Shown piece by piece: positions 11,376 to 23,278 of a stretch of 64,000 bases of DNA. The notes under the pieces were generated by a model that saw nothing but the letters and a program-made list of their open reading frames with translations, was not told the origin of the DNA and did no database searches. A program made the position numbers and the translations under genes. The DNA is taken from assembly GCA_963675135.1 (NCBI GenBank), contig OY776119.1, positions 41,291,198 to 41,355,197 on the forward strand. Reading direction: 5' to 3'. How positions within the stretch are numbered: position 1 is the first letter of the stretch; every line of letters begins with the position of its first letter. This DNA is from Galeopsis tetrahit. Its lineage: Eukaryota; Streptophyta; Magnoliopsida; Lamiales; Lamiaceae.

Positions 11376-11954
11376 ACTATAATAAAATTATACCTATAAA
11401 ATTATTTTGTATTAAAATTTTAAAAATACACATGAAAAAAATGGAAAATAAAAGTAGGAAAAGAGGAGGAGGAAGAAAAATTAAAAAAAAATCGAGATTT
11501 GTGTTAATTTCGATAGTTTTTTTTTTAATTATGTTTTATGATTGTTTTTCAAAAAATATGGGTGATTTGATGGTGAATCGACGATAACTCGATAATAACT
11601 CAGCTGTAGATTGTAAATGTATAAATTATGGTTGACTGTAGTATACTTTGTGTAAATTAATAAAAAGATAATATAGTCTTTAAATGAAATATTAAAAAAA
11701 AAAAATTGAGGGTGAACTCATAAATGAGTGGGTGTAGATAATATAAAAAGAAATGATTTAGGGTGAACACTTAAAAAAGGTGGAATGAACTTGAGAAGGT
11801 GCAAATAAAATAGAGAAAATTTATAAAAAAGGTCATTTAGACACCTAGCTTCTTAATAAAGGACAACTATTATAATCTTTTTAAAAAAGGACAAAAACGC
11901 ATGTTAATAACCCATTATACCCTTATATTTAAATATGGAAATTAATTTATTAAT

Positions 11955-12553
11955 TTAATAATTAAATAACAAGTCTTCATCTTCCTTATTTGTCGCCATA
12001 GATTCAACCACATACCTCTTCAATTGATTATCAACATTGACAAATGTTACCTGCTCCAGGCGCTCATAGTTTCTACTAGAATCCCATACGGGTTTCTTGG
12101 CCGGAAAACTCAAATCTTCAAGCTTTTTGGTTAATCCATGATGAATCAAACATAATCCCGCTGCATCTACAAACGATTGGCCATAGATTTCAGATTGGTG
12201 AAGCAACAATCCTCGATTTCCTCTTGAAATCGAGGGATCTTTTTCTTCTTTTAGTTTCTGTTTCAGTTTTGGGTGACCCCTCACGCCCAAAAACTGATTT
12301 CCAATGATTCTCAAAGTTTCTGCTGCTTAGAGGCTTGTTCCTCTCTTTCAACGATGGCCATGGCTATAAGGTCTCGTCTCCTTTGCTCTTCCATAATTGT
12401 TTCCTCGATCTGTTCTTTCGACTGCACATGATCAAGAGACTTTCCATGCGATCGTTTCTTTATATTACTAGGGGATTCAAACTTCACCGATTTCTTCATT
12501 ATGGATGACGGACGCGAAGCCGCCGGAGATACAGTAGAAACTTTTAATTCCAA
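11955..12553 (-). pseudogene. Unrecognised coding remnant in two overlapping frames
   Basis: On the minus strand a first frame, with an ATG near 12500 (MKKSVKFESPSNIKK…), runs to a stop at 12311-12313. It encodes a charged, helix-prone tail rich in Glu/Arg (EEQRRRDLIAMAIVEREEQ). A second frame is open from 12314 to 11955 and contains SFVDAAGLCLIHHGL and FPAKKPVWDSS. The two frames abut with a 4-base overlap and no splice signals, consistent with one protein broken by a frameshift. I do not recognise the family. Neither frame begins with a good ATG of its own near the join, and there is no flanking gene structure. It could be an eroded host gene or a fragment carried by an undetected transposon. 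Confidence 0.35.
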
Positions 12554-13064
12554 GGGTCAGATGAAGAGTTTTGCCAAGGGTATGATTTTTAATTCCACAC
12601 GTACACACATAATTTGCAAAGAATTTAGGATTTTTTGAGATGATTTTAATTTAGGTTCAATTTGCTCCGTTTTCGTGTAATTGTGATGATTTACGTGCGC
12701 GTTGCTGAAATGTAGTTCATGATTATTTGTTATTGGTTTGGTCAAGGGATAATGCAGATCTTATTTTGCATATGTATACATATTTTTGCATAATCACATT
12801 CTAATATGAAGACACCGTACTATTTTTTCTGCATTATTCATTTTATTATGCAGTTTTAGATTTCATTGTTCTGCATTATTCATTTTATTATGCAGATTTA
12901 ACTTTTATATTACTTTTCCAACCATGGTCTAGGGAGCAAAATGTTCTTCTCACTTCTCACTTCGTCTTCTTCCGTACTTCACGGTTTCCTTTATTCACAA
13001 ATTGAAAAACCCCAAAATTCTGCACAAAATTAAGCTCTTCTGACCGGTGTTAATTAATTTTAGG

Positions 13065-13202
13065 AAGGTTTTAATTAATTGCGTAATTCTTGGAATTAAT
13101 GAGCTGATAGAGTCAGCTTTAAATTTCAAACATAAGGTTTTAATTAATTGCGTAATTCTTGGAATTAATAAGCTGATAGAGTCAGCTTTAAATTTCAAAC
13201 AT
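13065..13202. repeat. Direct duplication of a 69-bp unit
   Basis: Copies at 13065-13133 and 13134-13202 differ at one or two positions (for example 'aatgagctg' against 'aataagctg'). No coding role is supported. Confidence 0.85.
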
Positions 13203-13363
13203 TTAAAGAATTTATCCATATTAATTCCGAATTTTATGTATTAAGGGCATGATGGTACATTTATGTGCCATTTTGTCCTTATTCTGAAACTATTTTGAAT
13301 CATATCTTTATTTAAAAAAATACTAGGTGAAATGACCTTTTACGTGAAATCCCCAATAAAATA

Positions 13364-13549
13364 CTCCCTCCGTCCCACTATAAGTTTCCCACTTTTCTTT
13401 TTATGGATGTTCCACTATAAGTTTCCCATTCCATTTTTGGTATATTATTTTCTCTCTCACAATCACATCACTTCTACTTTATCTATTATTTTATCATACT
13501 TCATTTAATACACATATTTCAAGGGAAGTTTATAGCGGGACGGAGGGAG
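13364..13549. mobile_element. Stowaway-like MITE
   Basis: The inverted ends read CTCCCTCCGTCCCACTATAA on the left and CTCCCTCCGTCCCGCTATAA on the reverse strand at the right. TA flanks both sides (13362-13363 and 13550-13551). The 186-bp element carries an extra internal copy of 'ccactataagtttccca' near 13412. The termini are nearly identical, so this copy is comparatively well preserved. Confidence 0.92.
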
Positions 13550-15034
13550 TATGAATCATAAATTGAAATTGAAATAAAATTGTACTTATGGGGTACCCTT
13601 GAAATAACAGAGTTTTGTTGTTTCTTTCAGCTGCAACTTTTCACTGAATCATAAAACGGTTATCTAGACTCTCTAAGGATGGCTTGATTCATTCAAATGA
13701 TATCAAACGCATATATAGGTTTACTTTGAATCGGAAATACTTGCCCAGCTTCAATGGTGGTGAGAGTCCGATGGAGTCGATCGGCAGCTTCCGGTGTATC
13801 TACACACCCACTGGATTATCGCATTCACGATTTTAATCGGATGATCAGAATTTATTGCATAATGTTGATCATCCAGGTATGATTTTGGTAAGTCACCCGC
13901 AAACTCGATGACTTGGAAAAATCAATGTTGATAGCATTAGGAGCTAAATAGAAAATAGGTTTTATTAATGGTAAAATTCCTGAACCTGATGCGGATTTTT
14001 TCAGAGATTTGATATGTGGAAGAAAACAGATTGCATTTGAATGATAATATTGAGGATTTAGAATTCGATGACTTAGGACGCTGTTGAGAATTCAGAGAAA
14101 GAACCCTAGGAAGATATAGGGCATAATTATTGTTATTTCCTTTATGTATATTCTTTCTCAAATTCATCGATAACGTCTCCAGGTCCTGACTTATAGAAAA
14201 ATTGTCATCTATTGTTCACAATGATAATGTCCATTGCCCACACACTATAATGTAGTATCCACAAGACAGTGTGATGTGAATGATTAAATGATACTAACAG
14301 TACAATGTATTATGTTCTTTTGATGCTCTGTTTCACCTTCGATTATGTTTATAAATTATCTTGTGTAGAGGTTTCTTTGTTGTCAAAAGGTTAATCTTTT
14401 GAAGGTTTCGGACTCTTTTACTGCATAGCTGTGTTTTTTTGTATCATTAGAGTAAGAGATACAAATCATATGTTTTAAAAGTTATACGAGGTTTGTCGAG
14501 GCTACAAAAAAGTTGGTTACCTTGTGATAAAACAATGATCAAATCAATCTAACTTTCAGTGGTTTATATTGCCAATTACTAGTTATAATCTGTAAGCTAT
14601 ATTGTTCTTGTGTACAAGAAATAAGAAGTTTAGAGATTTTTACATCAGGTACTCTAGAGTGGTTGAGATGTGGAAAAAACGACTGCAAACCAAGATGAAA
14701 AAGTCAAAGAAGCTTCTTCCTTCAAGGTGAAAATTTCTGTTCCACTCCCTTTAATATCATTTATTCACAACTATTTGGTATCATGTACAGAGCTCTTCAT
14801 TCTATGCTGCTTCATTAATCTATTAAAACAAAGTGTCTCAGTCAAAAAAAAAAAAAAAAAAAAAAGAGGGAAACAACGAAGAAATATACACCATTACAGA
14901 ACATTTGAAGATATTATATAGTCTTAGTAAAAATTAATTACAGAACATAACATTGTTACGTAGACTTATTTTTTTTCTTTCAAAAACTTTAGTATGCTTA
15001 CAAAGAACAAATTTGAAGGCAGTTAGAGAGCTCT
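13550..15034. other. Non-coding interval downstream of the receptor kinase
   Basis: No protein or RNA gene was recognised. It includes a poly-A run at about 14846-14866. The last few hundred bases before 15035 should hold the 3' UTR of the receptor-kinase gene on the minus strand, but no clear polyadenylation site was identified. Confidence 0.4.
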
Positions 15035-18005
15035 TCATCTGGCCTCAAAATCAGAAATTGTGAACGTATTTCTGTCCGAGACGTTGCTTTGTGATGTGCT
15101 ACATCTTTCAGAGATGAAAAAGCCAGGCTCTTTGGGTTCTGGCAGAATTGCTTCATCATTTCCTAACATGAAAAGCACTGATGACATCACTGGCCTATCG
15201 TCTGCAAATTGTTGCACGCATAACAATCCAACATGTATGCATCTTTTCACTTGAGATTCGATTAATGTATCCATCAAACATTCATCCACCAGCTCAATAC
15301 CCCTGTTTTCTTTCCATAGCAACCATGCCTGAATCAGAATTGCAACAAAATTGTTAGTTCAATTTCTCTTTTACCAACAAAAAAAACATATTCAACAGTA
15401 TCTATAGCCAGGAAGAAATACATGTCCCGAGAGGCTGTGATAATGATCATCGCTACATCCAAAGCTCCTGTTCTTTTTTCCACTCACCATCTCTAACAGT
15501 ACCACACCAAAACTAAAGACGTCGGACTTCACAGATAATTTCCCAGCAATTGCGTATTCTGGAGCCATATAGCCACTGCATAACATTATCGCCCAAAACA
15601 TGTAAGTTCCCATCGGAACAATCCAAAATAACCTTTCAAGAATTAGATAAAGAAAAACAGAAAAGCATACTAAGTCCCAACAACTCTCTTTGTTCTTGCT
15701 ACAGGTTTGTCATCTCCAAAAGTTCTTGCTAGGCCAAAGTCTGAAATTTTTGGATTTAAATTTTCATCTAGTAAAATGTTGCTTGTTTTGAAATCCCTAT
15801 GGATAATTTTTAATCTAGAATCGTGATGGAGATAGAGTAGTCCTCTAGAAATTCCCATGATAACGTCGAAGCGGTTAGGCCATGTCAAATGTTTTTTCCG
15901 ATTTTGATCTGCATATAAATGATTTGTTACAACACTGGCAGAAAAAAAAAAAAAAAAAGATTCCCAAACAAAACAGAAAAACGGAAGAAAATTGATCTTA
16001 GGCTGTACCAAAAACAAAATAATCCAAGCTTTTATTGTGCAGGTATTCATAGATTAGCATTCTTTCTTCTCCTTCAATGCAACATCCCAAAAGTCTAACA
16101 AGGTTTGTGTGTTGAAGTTTGGCAATCAAGAAGGCTTCATTTTTGAACTCTTCAACACCCTGTCCTGAAGTTGATGACAATCTTTTAATGGCAATTTCTT
16201 CTCCTGATTGTAAAATTCCCTGCTTGTGCTTATCAAATTAAGATTCGGAATGTTTATGATCTTATGCTTAACCTTAAGTACTCTCATGCAGTTTGTTACC
16301 TTGTAAACGGGACCAAAACCGCCTTCTCCAATCATGTTTTCCGTGGAGAAGTTTTTTGTTGCAGCTACAATAGTTGCAAAATTAAGCAAAGGTAACTCTA
16401 AATCTTCATTATATTTTTTTAGGGCTGTGCAAGGAAAAACAGAAAATAACACCTCAGGCTCTGCTTGAATGTTGTCAAAAGTTGAAGAGTTGAAATTTGT
16501 TACCTTTTTTCTGTGGTCTTCTCATCATTAAAATACCTCCATTGATTAACCCTGAGACAATAACTCCGGTAGCAATTGATATCAATATTAGTCGTGTAGG
16601 ACTTTTCGGCTCTTTTGTTAACTCAAGGCTTGCATCTACAAGGAGAAACACAAACAGTTATCTATAATACAAATAATCAGATTATGTGCAGTTATAGTAA
16701 GAACTTACAATCATCTTGTTCTGAAACTGGTACGCGCAAATATATGTTCTGCTTACTATCTGCCCCAGGGATGTCTCTGGAATCGATGAGATCTCCAAAC
16801 CACATAACGCAGCCTATGCCTCCGTTGGTTATGTATGTATTAGCATATGCGGTGCAGTTACAGTTTTTTAGGCACTCTGCTTTGCATTCGTCAAGGCTCA
16901 TGCTAGTGTTTAACCAAAACTCCAACATATCTGGATACTTTACCCCTCTTATCTCTTGAAAACCATCGCCACTCTTGCAATTTAACGGTGTGATTCTTTT
17001 ACACCCACCAGACCAATCTTGAAGGTTCCACTCTTTTTTGAATTTAGGTGAAAACCCCTTTAAACACTGGCATATAGTTGGCATGTTAAAAGAGCAAATA
17101 CCGTTAGGACCGCATAGACCATATATGTCGCATTGATCTCCTGGAATTGAGTAGGCGAGTTTCCACTTATCTCTTCTTTCATTCATGGTATAGCTGTTGA
17201 CTATACCTGAGGTACTTAGTGTTGATCTTCTCAAAATTTGTTTGACATGAGGATCTTGTGTCATAGATATCAACCTCTCTCCTCTGAAAACCAGTACCGG
17301 TTTGGAGACTGCATTGGGATAGCGTAGATATCCACCGAAGTAAAGCCCGTTCCACTTTCCAATTCGGAATGTTTTCGTGTTCCCTCTGTGAACCACCATC
17401 TCAGGCAAGCCCTGGTTTTTGATCCCGACAACAAAATCTCCAGGAGAAGGATCATCCCAGTTTTTCCATGATGTCAAATTCTTCACTACACCAGCATCAG
17501 GATCATCAACCACCTTCATTCCCGGTAATATGGTGTCCGTTGGGTAGTCAAAGCTCTCCCATAAGTAGGTTGGTGATGAACCCTGTTCCACAGTCTGGTT
17601 TACAAGAACCAGGTTCCCAGTATCCAGGAGCTGTAAAACAGGATTTGATGCTGCCCCTGGTGAGTTCGCCGACCAGATTATGCTTCCAGGTTTGCTTATC
17701 ACAGGAGTTCCATTTCCTGAAATAGAAAAAGAAACACCATTTGAATCGGAGATGGGATTGTTTCGATTAGCAACCCAAACTACTACATCGGGGGTGTTTT
17801 TATTCCATATCCCCAAAAATGTATTTGGGGACTTTCCTGGAGAGAAAAATCCCATCTCGTAGTCTTGGTTACGAGAAATCAAAGTTTGGCCAATAGAAAT
17901 CTTTTGGTTTTGTAAGAGTGTATCTAATCCAAAGGATAATTTCACAAATTTAATGGAAAGAAGAAGTAGTGTGCACATAATTGTAATAAAAAGGGACTGC
18001 GCCAT
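15035..18005 (-). CDS. G-type lectin S-receptor-like serine/threonine protein kinase, seven exons
   Basis: Exons (minus strand) are 18005-16709, 16635-16504, 16424-16300, 16219-16009, 15908-15671, 15575-15422 and 15328-15035. All introns are GT-AG and the frame is open for 816 codons. The start is the ATG at 18005, followed by a signal peptide (LFITIMCTLLLLSI). Next come a bulb-lectin domain (about 30-170), an S-locus glycoprotein domain with WNGLYFGGY, a PAN/apple domain with paired cysteines (about 335-420), and a transmembrane helix in exon 2 (LILISIATGVIVSG). The kinase follows: G-loop GEGGFGPVY, lysine in EEIAIKRLS, HRDFKTSN catalytic loop, DFGLA, GTYGYMAPEY. HRDF replaces the usual HRDL. 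It should act at the plasma membrane in recognition or defence signalling; the ligand is unknown. The layout and exon phases fit the family, so it is probably functional. Confidence 0.93.
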
Positions 18006-18074
18006 TTCCAAATCAGATTGTAAACGGAAAATAGTTTCTGCTGTTAATACGAGTGATTAGTTATACAGATTGAA

Positions 18075-18081
18075 TTATATA
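18075..18081 (-). promoter_or_regulatory. Candidate TATA box of the receptor-kinase gene
   Basis: TATATAA on the minus strand lies about 70 bases upstream of the start codon at 18005, a normal distance for a plant gene with a short 5' UTR. It lies within the 234 bp of native upstream DNA that remain between the gene and a retrotransposon insertion. Confidence 0.4.
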
Positions 18082-18243
18082 TCAAGTGAATGATTCATGT
18101 GTTAATTAAATATTTCTGCTGTTACTACACATGATTAATTATACTACATATCATGGACTCTTTCAATCAGAGATTTATTTACTTGAAAAGCCAGATGCTT
18201 CTTATTACTACCAAGTTACCAAAATTATATATTTAAATTAAGG

Positions 18244-19151
18244 TTTGTCAAGATGATTCTGATCGGTTAGACGTCTCCAACTAATTAGAACACTTGAATA
18301 TAGAAGAAATAACTGCTCTAGGATAGTAATTCAGAAAAGTAATCAACGAGACAAACAGCACACAAGGATTTAAGTGGTTCGATCAATGTGATCTACATCC
18401 ACTGGACCAGATTAGTACTTCTTTGATTGATAAAGAATGTTTACACACTCATTCAATCGGAATTGGATATTTCCTCACTTCACTCGTGAACTCACACAAC
18501 TCAGAGAATACAATAACGTACTAAATCTCTCATCCCACCTTTACAATGTACACAAACAAGAGTATATAAAGACCAAAGGTAGTTGCTGCCGTTAGGAACT
18601 GTTTTGAGCAGTTATCAACCTTTTGCAACCGCTTGTAACAACTCATGTGCTCTGTTATTGCCCAACTGAAATGGTAGTTATGCCCTCAAGTTGTTGTAAC
18701 TGTAAAACTGTTAGTTAAACTAAATAACTTCGAACCAGAAGACTTGTCCATAAAGATCAGATCACTACTTAGTGTTCTGATACCCAACTCTTCTGCTCTA
18801 ATGATCAAAAGCTAACTCTGCTGATAGACTTCATACTGTGCTGATCTTAACTGCACTGACCAAGTACTGTGCTGACCCAAGTACTGTGCTGACCTGGTAC
18901 TGTGCTGATCTGGTACTGAGCTGATCTACTCTGCTGAAGTACTGATCTTAGTACACTCTGCTGAAGTACTGATCTTAGTCCAGTACTGTGCTGATCTTAC
19001 TGTGCTGATCCCAACTGTGCTGAACTCTAAGCATCACCTTCTCATCTGATTGAAACCCTTCAACTCATCTGATAAGGCCTAAGTCATCTTATCTGATCCT
19101 ATCAGCTCAGTATTTTATTGTGCTGATTTTGAGATTATGAGATAACACTCA
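18244..19151 (-). repeat. 3' LTR of the Tork-like copia element
   Basis: It matches 23279-24186 over its full length. It contains a dense array of 'tactgtgctgatct'-like words (18835-19020) and a TATA-like stretch on the minus strand at about 18562-18570. A polypurine tract AAAGGTGGAGAATTG (minus strand, 19152-19166) lies immediately inside it. Confidence 0.92.
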
Positions 19152-19282
19152 CAATTCTCCACCTTTAGCTCATAATCAAACTAATCTCCACCAAAACAAA
19201 AACTCCAACACTATTCTCCTCAAAGAATAGCCTCTACTACTGATCTTCTGCCACAAGAACAGTAGCCTTCTCCTCAGAGGAA

Positions 19283-21154
19283 TTAATGCAGTCCAATAAG
19301 TCTAAGACACAAGCCAAACTTCTCTTTTGGCAATGCCTTAGTGAACGCATCAGCAGGGTTCTCCTCTGTAGCAATCTTCACTACCTGGACCACCCCCTTC
19401 TCAACAATATCTCTTACAAAGTACAGCTTTACATCTATATGTTTAGTTCTCTCATGATACCCCTGATGCTTTGCAAGATGTATTGCACTTTGGTTATCAC
19501 AGAAGACAGTCACACTTCTTTGTGATATACCAAACTCCTTCAAGATCCCCCTAAGCCACATGCTCTCCTTTACTGCTTCAGTCAAGGCTACATATTCTGA
19601 TTCTGTAGTAGATAATGCAACTACGGACTGATGTATTGACCTCCATGATATAGTTGTACCAAATAAGGTGAATACATACCCTGTCAAGGACTTTCTTGTG
19701 TCTACATTGGCTGCATAGTCGGCATCAACATATCCCACAAGTGCTTCTCCCTCATCTGATATCTTCTGAAATTTCAGACCTTTCTCAGCTGATCCTAGAA
19801 CATATCTCATGACCCACTTAACTGTCTCCCAATGAGTTAAGTCTGGATCACTCATGTATCTGCTGATTACACTCATTGCATGAGTTAAATCTGGTCTACA
19901 ACACACCATAGCATACATTAAACTCCCTACTGCACTGTCATAAGGAACCTTACTCATCTGAGCTCTTTCTTGGCTGTTCTTGGGACACATCTGGTTGGAT
20001 AGCTTCTGATGCTGGTCAATTGGTGTAGAAACTGACTTAGCTTGATTCATCCAGAATCTCTCTAACACCTTCCTCAGATAGGTAGGCTGACTAAGCTGAA
20101 TTGCTCCCTCAACTCTACTGATCTCCATCCCAAGAATCACTTTACCTTCACCAAGATCTTTCATCTCAAATTCCCTTTTGAGAATCTCCTTAACCTGATT
20201 GATACTGTTAATAGACTCCCCAGCTATTAACATATCATCTACATACAGCAGAAGATAGGTAACTGAACTCCCAACTCTCCTGAAGTAAACACAGCTGTCA
20301 TACAAGCTTCTTGCAAAACCAGCTGAGCAAATGTACTCATCAAACCTTAAGTACCATTGTCTAGGGCTTTGTTTGAGTCCATAGAGTGATTTTCTGAGTA
20401 AGCACACTTTGTCTTCTCCATCTTCTATGTCCAACCCTTCTGGTATTTTCATGTAGATCTTCTCATCTAAAGTCCCATGAAGAAATGCTGTGGTCACATC
20501 CATTTGATGCAGCTCCAATTCATATTGAGCAACCATAGCCAACAAGATTCTGATGCTACAATGCTTTACAACAGGTGAAAAGATTTCATTAAAGTCAATA
20601 CCTTCTTTCTGTGTAAATCCTTTAGCTACAAGTCTTGCCTTGTACCTAATCTTGCCACCTCTCTGAGCCTCCACCTTTTTCTTGTAGATCCACTTACACC
20701 CAACAAGTTTCTTGTTCTTAGGCCTCTCAACAATCTCCCAAGTCTGGTTTTTGTTAAGAGATAACAGTTCTTCCTCCATAGCAACTAACCACTTCTCTTT
20801 GTCATGGCAGTTTATGGCTTCTATGTAAGTTTTAGGCTCCAAACACTCCACCTCAAGAGCTGCACATAATGCAAATGATACTATGTCAGCTTGACCATAC
20901 CTCTGAGGTGGGTGGATTTCTCTTCTGGTTCTGTCCCTAGTGAGCTGATAGTCATGAAGATCAGTATCACTATGAGTAGTTTCCTCCTCATCTGGATCAA
21001 TCTGCTCTTCAGTTAGTGTTCTGATGTCATCATGCTCCACCTCCACCCGTGTCTCATCTGGTTTGTTGTGTGCTGTACTGGAGCTTGCCTCCTCTTTCAA
21101 CGGCATTCTACTCTCATCAAAAGTTACATCTCTACTGATAATACACTTCTGCAT
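19283..21154 (-). pseudogene. Copia reverse transcriptase and RNase H
   Basis: This is 623 uninterrupted codons, but the first codons belong to the end of the integrase/linker region (CIISRDVTFDE). The RT core is complete: WIYKKK, RYKARLVAKGF, QMDVTTAFLHG, SLYGLKQSPRQWY, and the catalytic YVDD in LLLYVDDMLIAG. RNase H follows with GYVDADYAAN, TTESEYVAL and CDNQSAIHLAKH. It copies element RNA into DNA and removes the RNA strand in the virus-like particle. The frame is intact, but upstream stops and frameshifts mean it cannot be made as part of the normal polyprotein. Confidence 0.9.
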
Positions 21155-22326
21155 TCCAGCTTCTAGGCATCACAATCTGTATCCTTTCACACCTGAAGGA
21201 TATCCTATGAACACACATTTCAAGGCTCGAGGCTCAAGCTTATCTTGCTTGACATGGGCATATGCTGAACAACCATACACCTTCAAATTACTGTACTCAG
21301 CTGCATGGCCAGACCATAACTCTTATGGGGTTTTAAATTGCACAGCTGAGGAAGGGCTTCTGTTGACACTGCTTCTCCCCAAAATACTTTAGGCAATCCA
21401 GAGCTGCTCAACATGCATCTAACTCTCTCAAGTAAAGTCTAGTTCATTCTCTCAGCTACTCCATTCTGCTGAGGTGTACCTGGTACTGTTCTATGCCTCA
21501 CTATACCCTTCTTCTTGCAGAAAACATTGAACTCTTCTGATATGAACTCCAGCCCATTATCAGTTCTCAAATGCTTGAGATTCTTTCCAGAAATATTCTC
21601 CACCTCAGTGAGCCATTCCTTAAATTTTTCAAATGCTTCTGACTTGGATTTCAGGATAGTGATCCATACCTTTCTTGAGTAGTCATCTATGATAGACATG
21701 AAGTATCTCCCACCACTTCTGGTCTGATTCCTAGTTGGCCCCCATAAATCTGAATGGACATAGTCCAAAATTCCTTTGGTAGAGTGTGAACTCTTTCCAA
21801 ACTTCAGTCTCTTGGATTTCCCAAGAATGCAGTGCTCACACAAATCAAGCTTTGTGATCTTGTCACCACATAACAATCCTTGCTTACTTAGCTCAAGTAG
21901 GCCCTTCTCTCCTACATGACCTAATCTTCTGTGCCACAACATTGAGTTGTCTTGCACCCTTGCCACATCTGATCTGCCAATAACTGTTCCCCCCTTAAGA
22001 AAGTAGAGATCATTTCTTCTCTCACCTTTAAGAACAGTAAGCTTCCCCTTTGAAACTCTGAGCTCTCCATCTTCAGACTGGAATTTATAGCCCAATGAAT
22101 CCAGCATACCAAGAGATATCAAATTTCTCTTGAGTTCAGGAACATACCTGACCCTCTTGAGAATCTTCACTACTCCATCATACATCTTCAAGTGTACTGT
22201 ACCTTCACCTCTGACTTTGCAAGTGTGATCATTCCCTAACAACACAGAACCTCCATTCTGATGCTTAAAATCATGAAACCACTCTCTTCTTGGAGTCATG
22301 TGGAAAGAACACCCTGAATCTAAAAT
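21155..22326 (-). pseudogene. Copia protease and integrase, broken
   Basis: The segment begins with the aspartic-protease motif DSGCSFHMTP. Integrase follows with an H-H-C-C zinc site (LWHRRLGHVG … CEHCILGK) and the D,D,E triad in VHSDLWGP, RTDNGLEF and QQNGVAERM. The frame is closed by TAG at 21439-21441 just after the catalytic Glu region. Beyond it, coding continues in shifted frames (ELWSGHAAEYSNLKVYGCSA is visible) with a further TGA in place of the usual Trp before CLEAG. The active-site residues are all present, so inactivation is by stops and frameshift and not by loss of catalysis. Confidence 0.85.
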
Positions 22327-23235
22327 TCAATCTTGTCGCTCTTTAGTGGAAGTGATGGATAGGGACTGAGCTGACTCATAGCCTTTCTGCTCCTTATCAT
22401 CTTGGGTTTGATTTGCTTGATTCTTATCAACAGGGTTCTTAGGACCAGGTTTTCTCATAAACTGTTTGTACTTGTAACAAGTACTCTTAAAGTGCCCAGG
22501 TTTGTTGCAGTGGTGGCACACTACTTCCCCTTGATTTGACACTGCTGATTTTCCCTTATCAGCTCCCTTGGGTTGACTAGACCCCTTCTTGGAGACAGAT
22601 TTCTTCTGTCCTCCCTTGATTGCCAATCCTTCCCCACTGCTACTTTTATCTCCTTGAGATGTTTTGTTATGTAACAGCTTGGACTTGACAGCCAAGATCA
22701 CATCCTCCAATGTGATTGCTTCCTTTCTACCATACAAGATGGTGTCCTTTAGGATTTCAAAGGACTTAGGCAGAGCACTCAACAAGATCAGAGCCTTATC
22801 CTCTTCCTCTAACTTGACATCCAAATTCTCCAGATCATCAAGAATCTTGTTGAACTCATCTAGCTGCTCCGTAATGGGTTTGTCATCTCCCATTCTAAAG
22901 GCATACAGCTTCTGTTTCGGATAGAGTCGGTTAGCAAGAGTTTTCACCATATATAGCTTCTCAAGCTTATCCCAAACCTCCTTCGCTGACTTCTCTTTAG
23001 CAACCTCCCTCAAGACCTTATCTCCAAGGCAGAGTAGGATCGTGCTTCGAGCTTTCCTGAGCAACTTGCTCCTCTCAGCCGCAGCTGTTGCAGATTCTTC
23101 TGCAATCTCTTCGGATTCTTCGAGGGCTTCGAATAATCCTTGCTGTTCAAGGAGGGCCTACATTTTGACCTTCCACAGCCTAAAATCTCCAGTGCCTGTA
23201 AACTTCTCTATGTTGTACTTGGTAGAATTACCCAT
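22327..23235 (-). pseudogene. Copia gag with zinc knuckle, two stops
   Basis: The start ATG is at 23235 (MGNSTKYNIEKFTGTGDF), as in Tork-type gag proteins. A TAG at 23158-23160 interrupts after KVKM. The frame then stays open through the UBN2-type gag domain, a Lys/Ser-rich linker and one CCHC zinc knuckle (CHHCNKPGHFKSTC), to a TGA at 22327-22329. Protease continues in the same frame past this TGA, which replaces a tryptophan codon expected before ILDSG. Gag forms the particle and binds element RNA. Confidence 0.87.
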
Positions 23236-23278
23236 CTTTAGATCTGCGGCTACTTCGGTTTTCCACAGACGGCGCCAA

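Noticed and set aside
14670..14921. 83-codon open frame on the plus strand
   Set aside because: It runs through a poly-A tract that gives a Lys run, lies downstream of the receptor kinase, and matches nothing recognised.
16615..18011. Open frames on the plus strand opposite the receptor-kinase exons
   Set aside because: They are shadows of the minus-strand gene, whose domains, splice sites and phases are all consistent.
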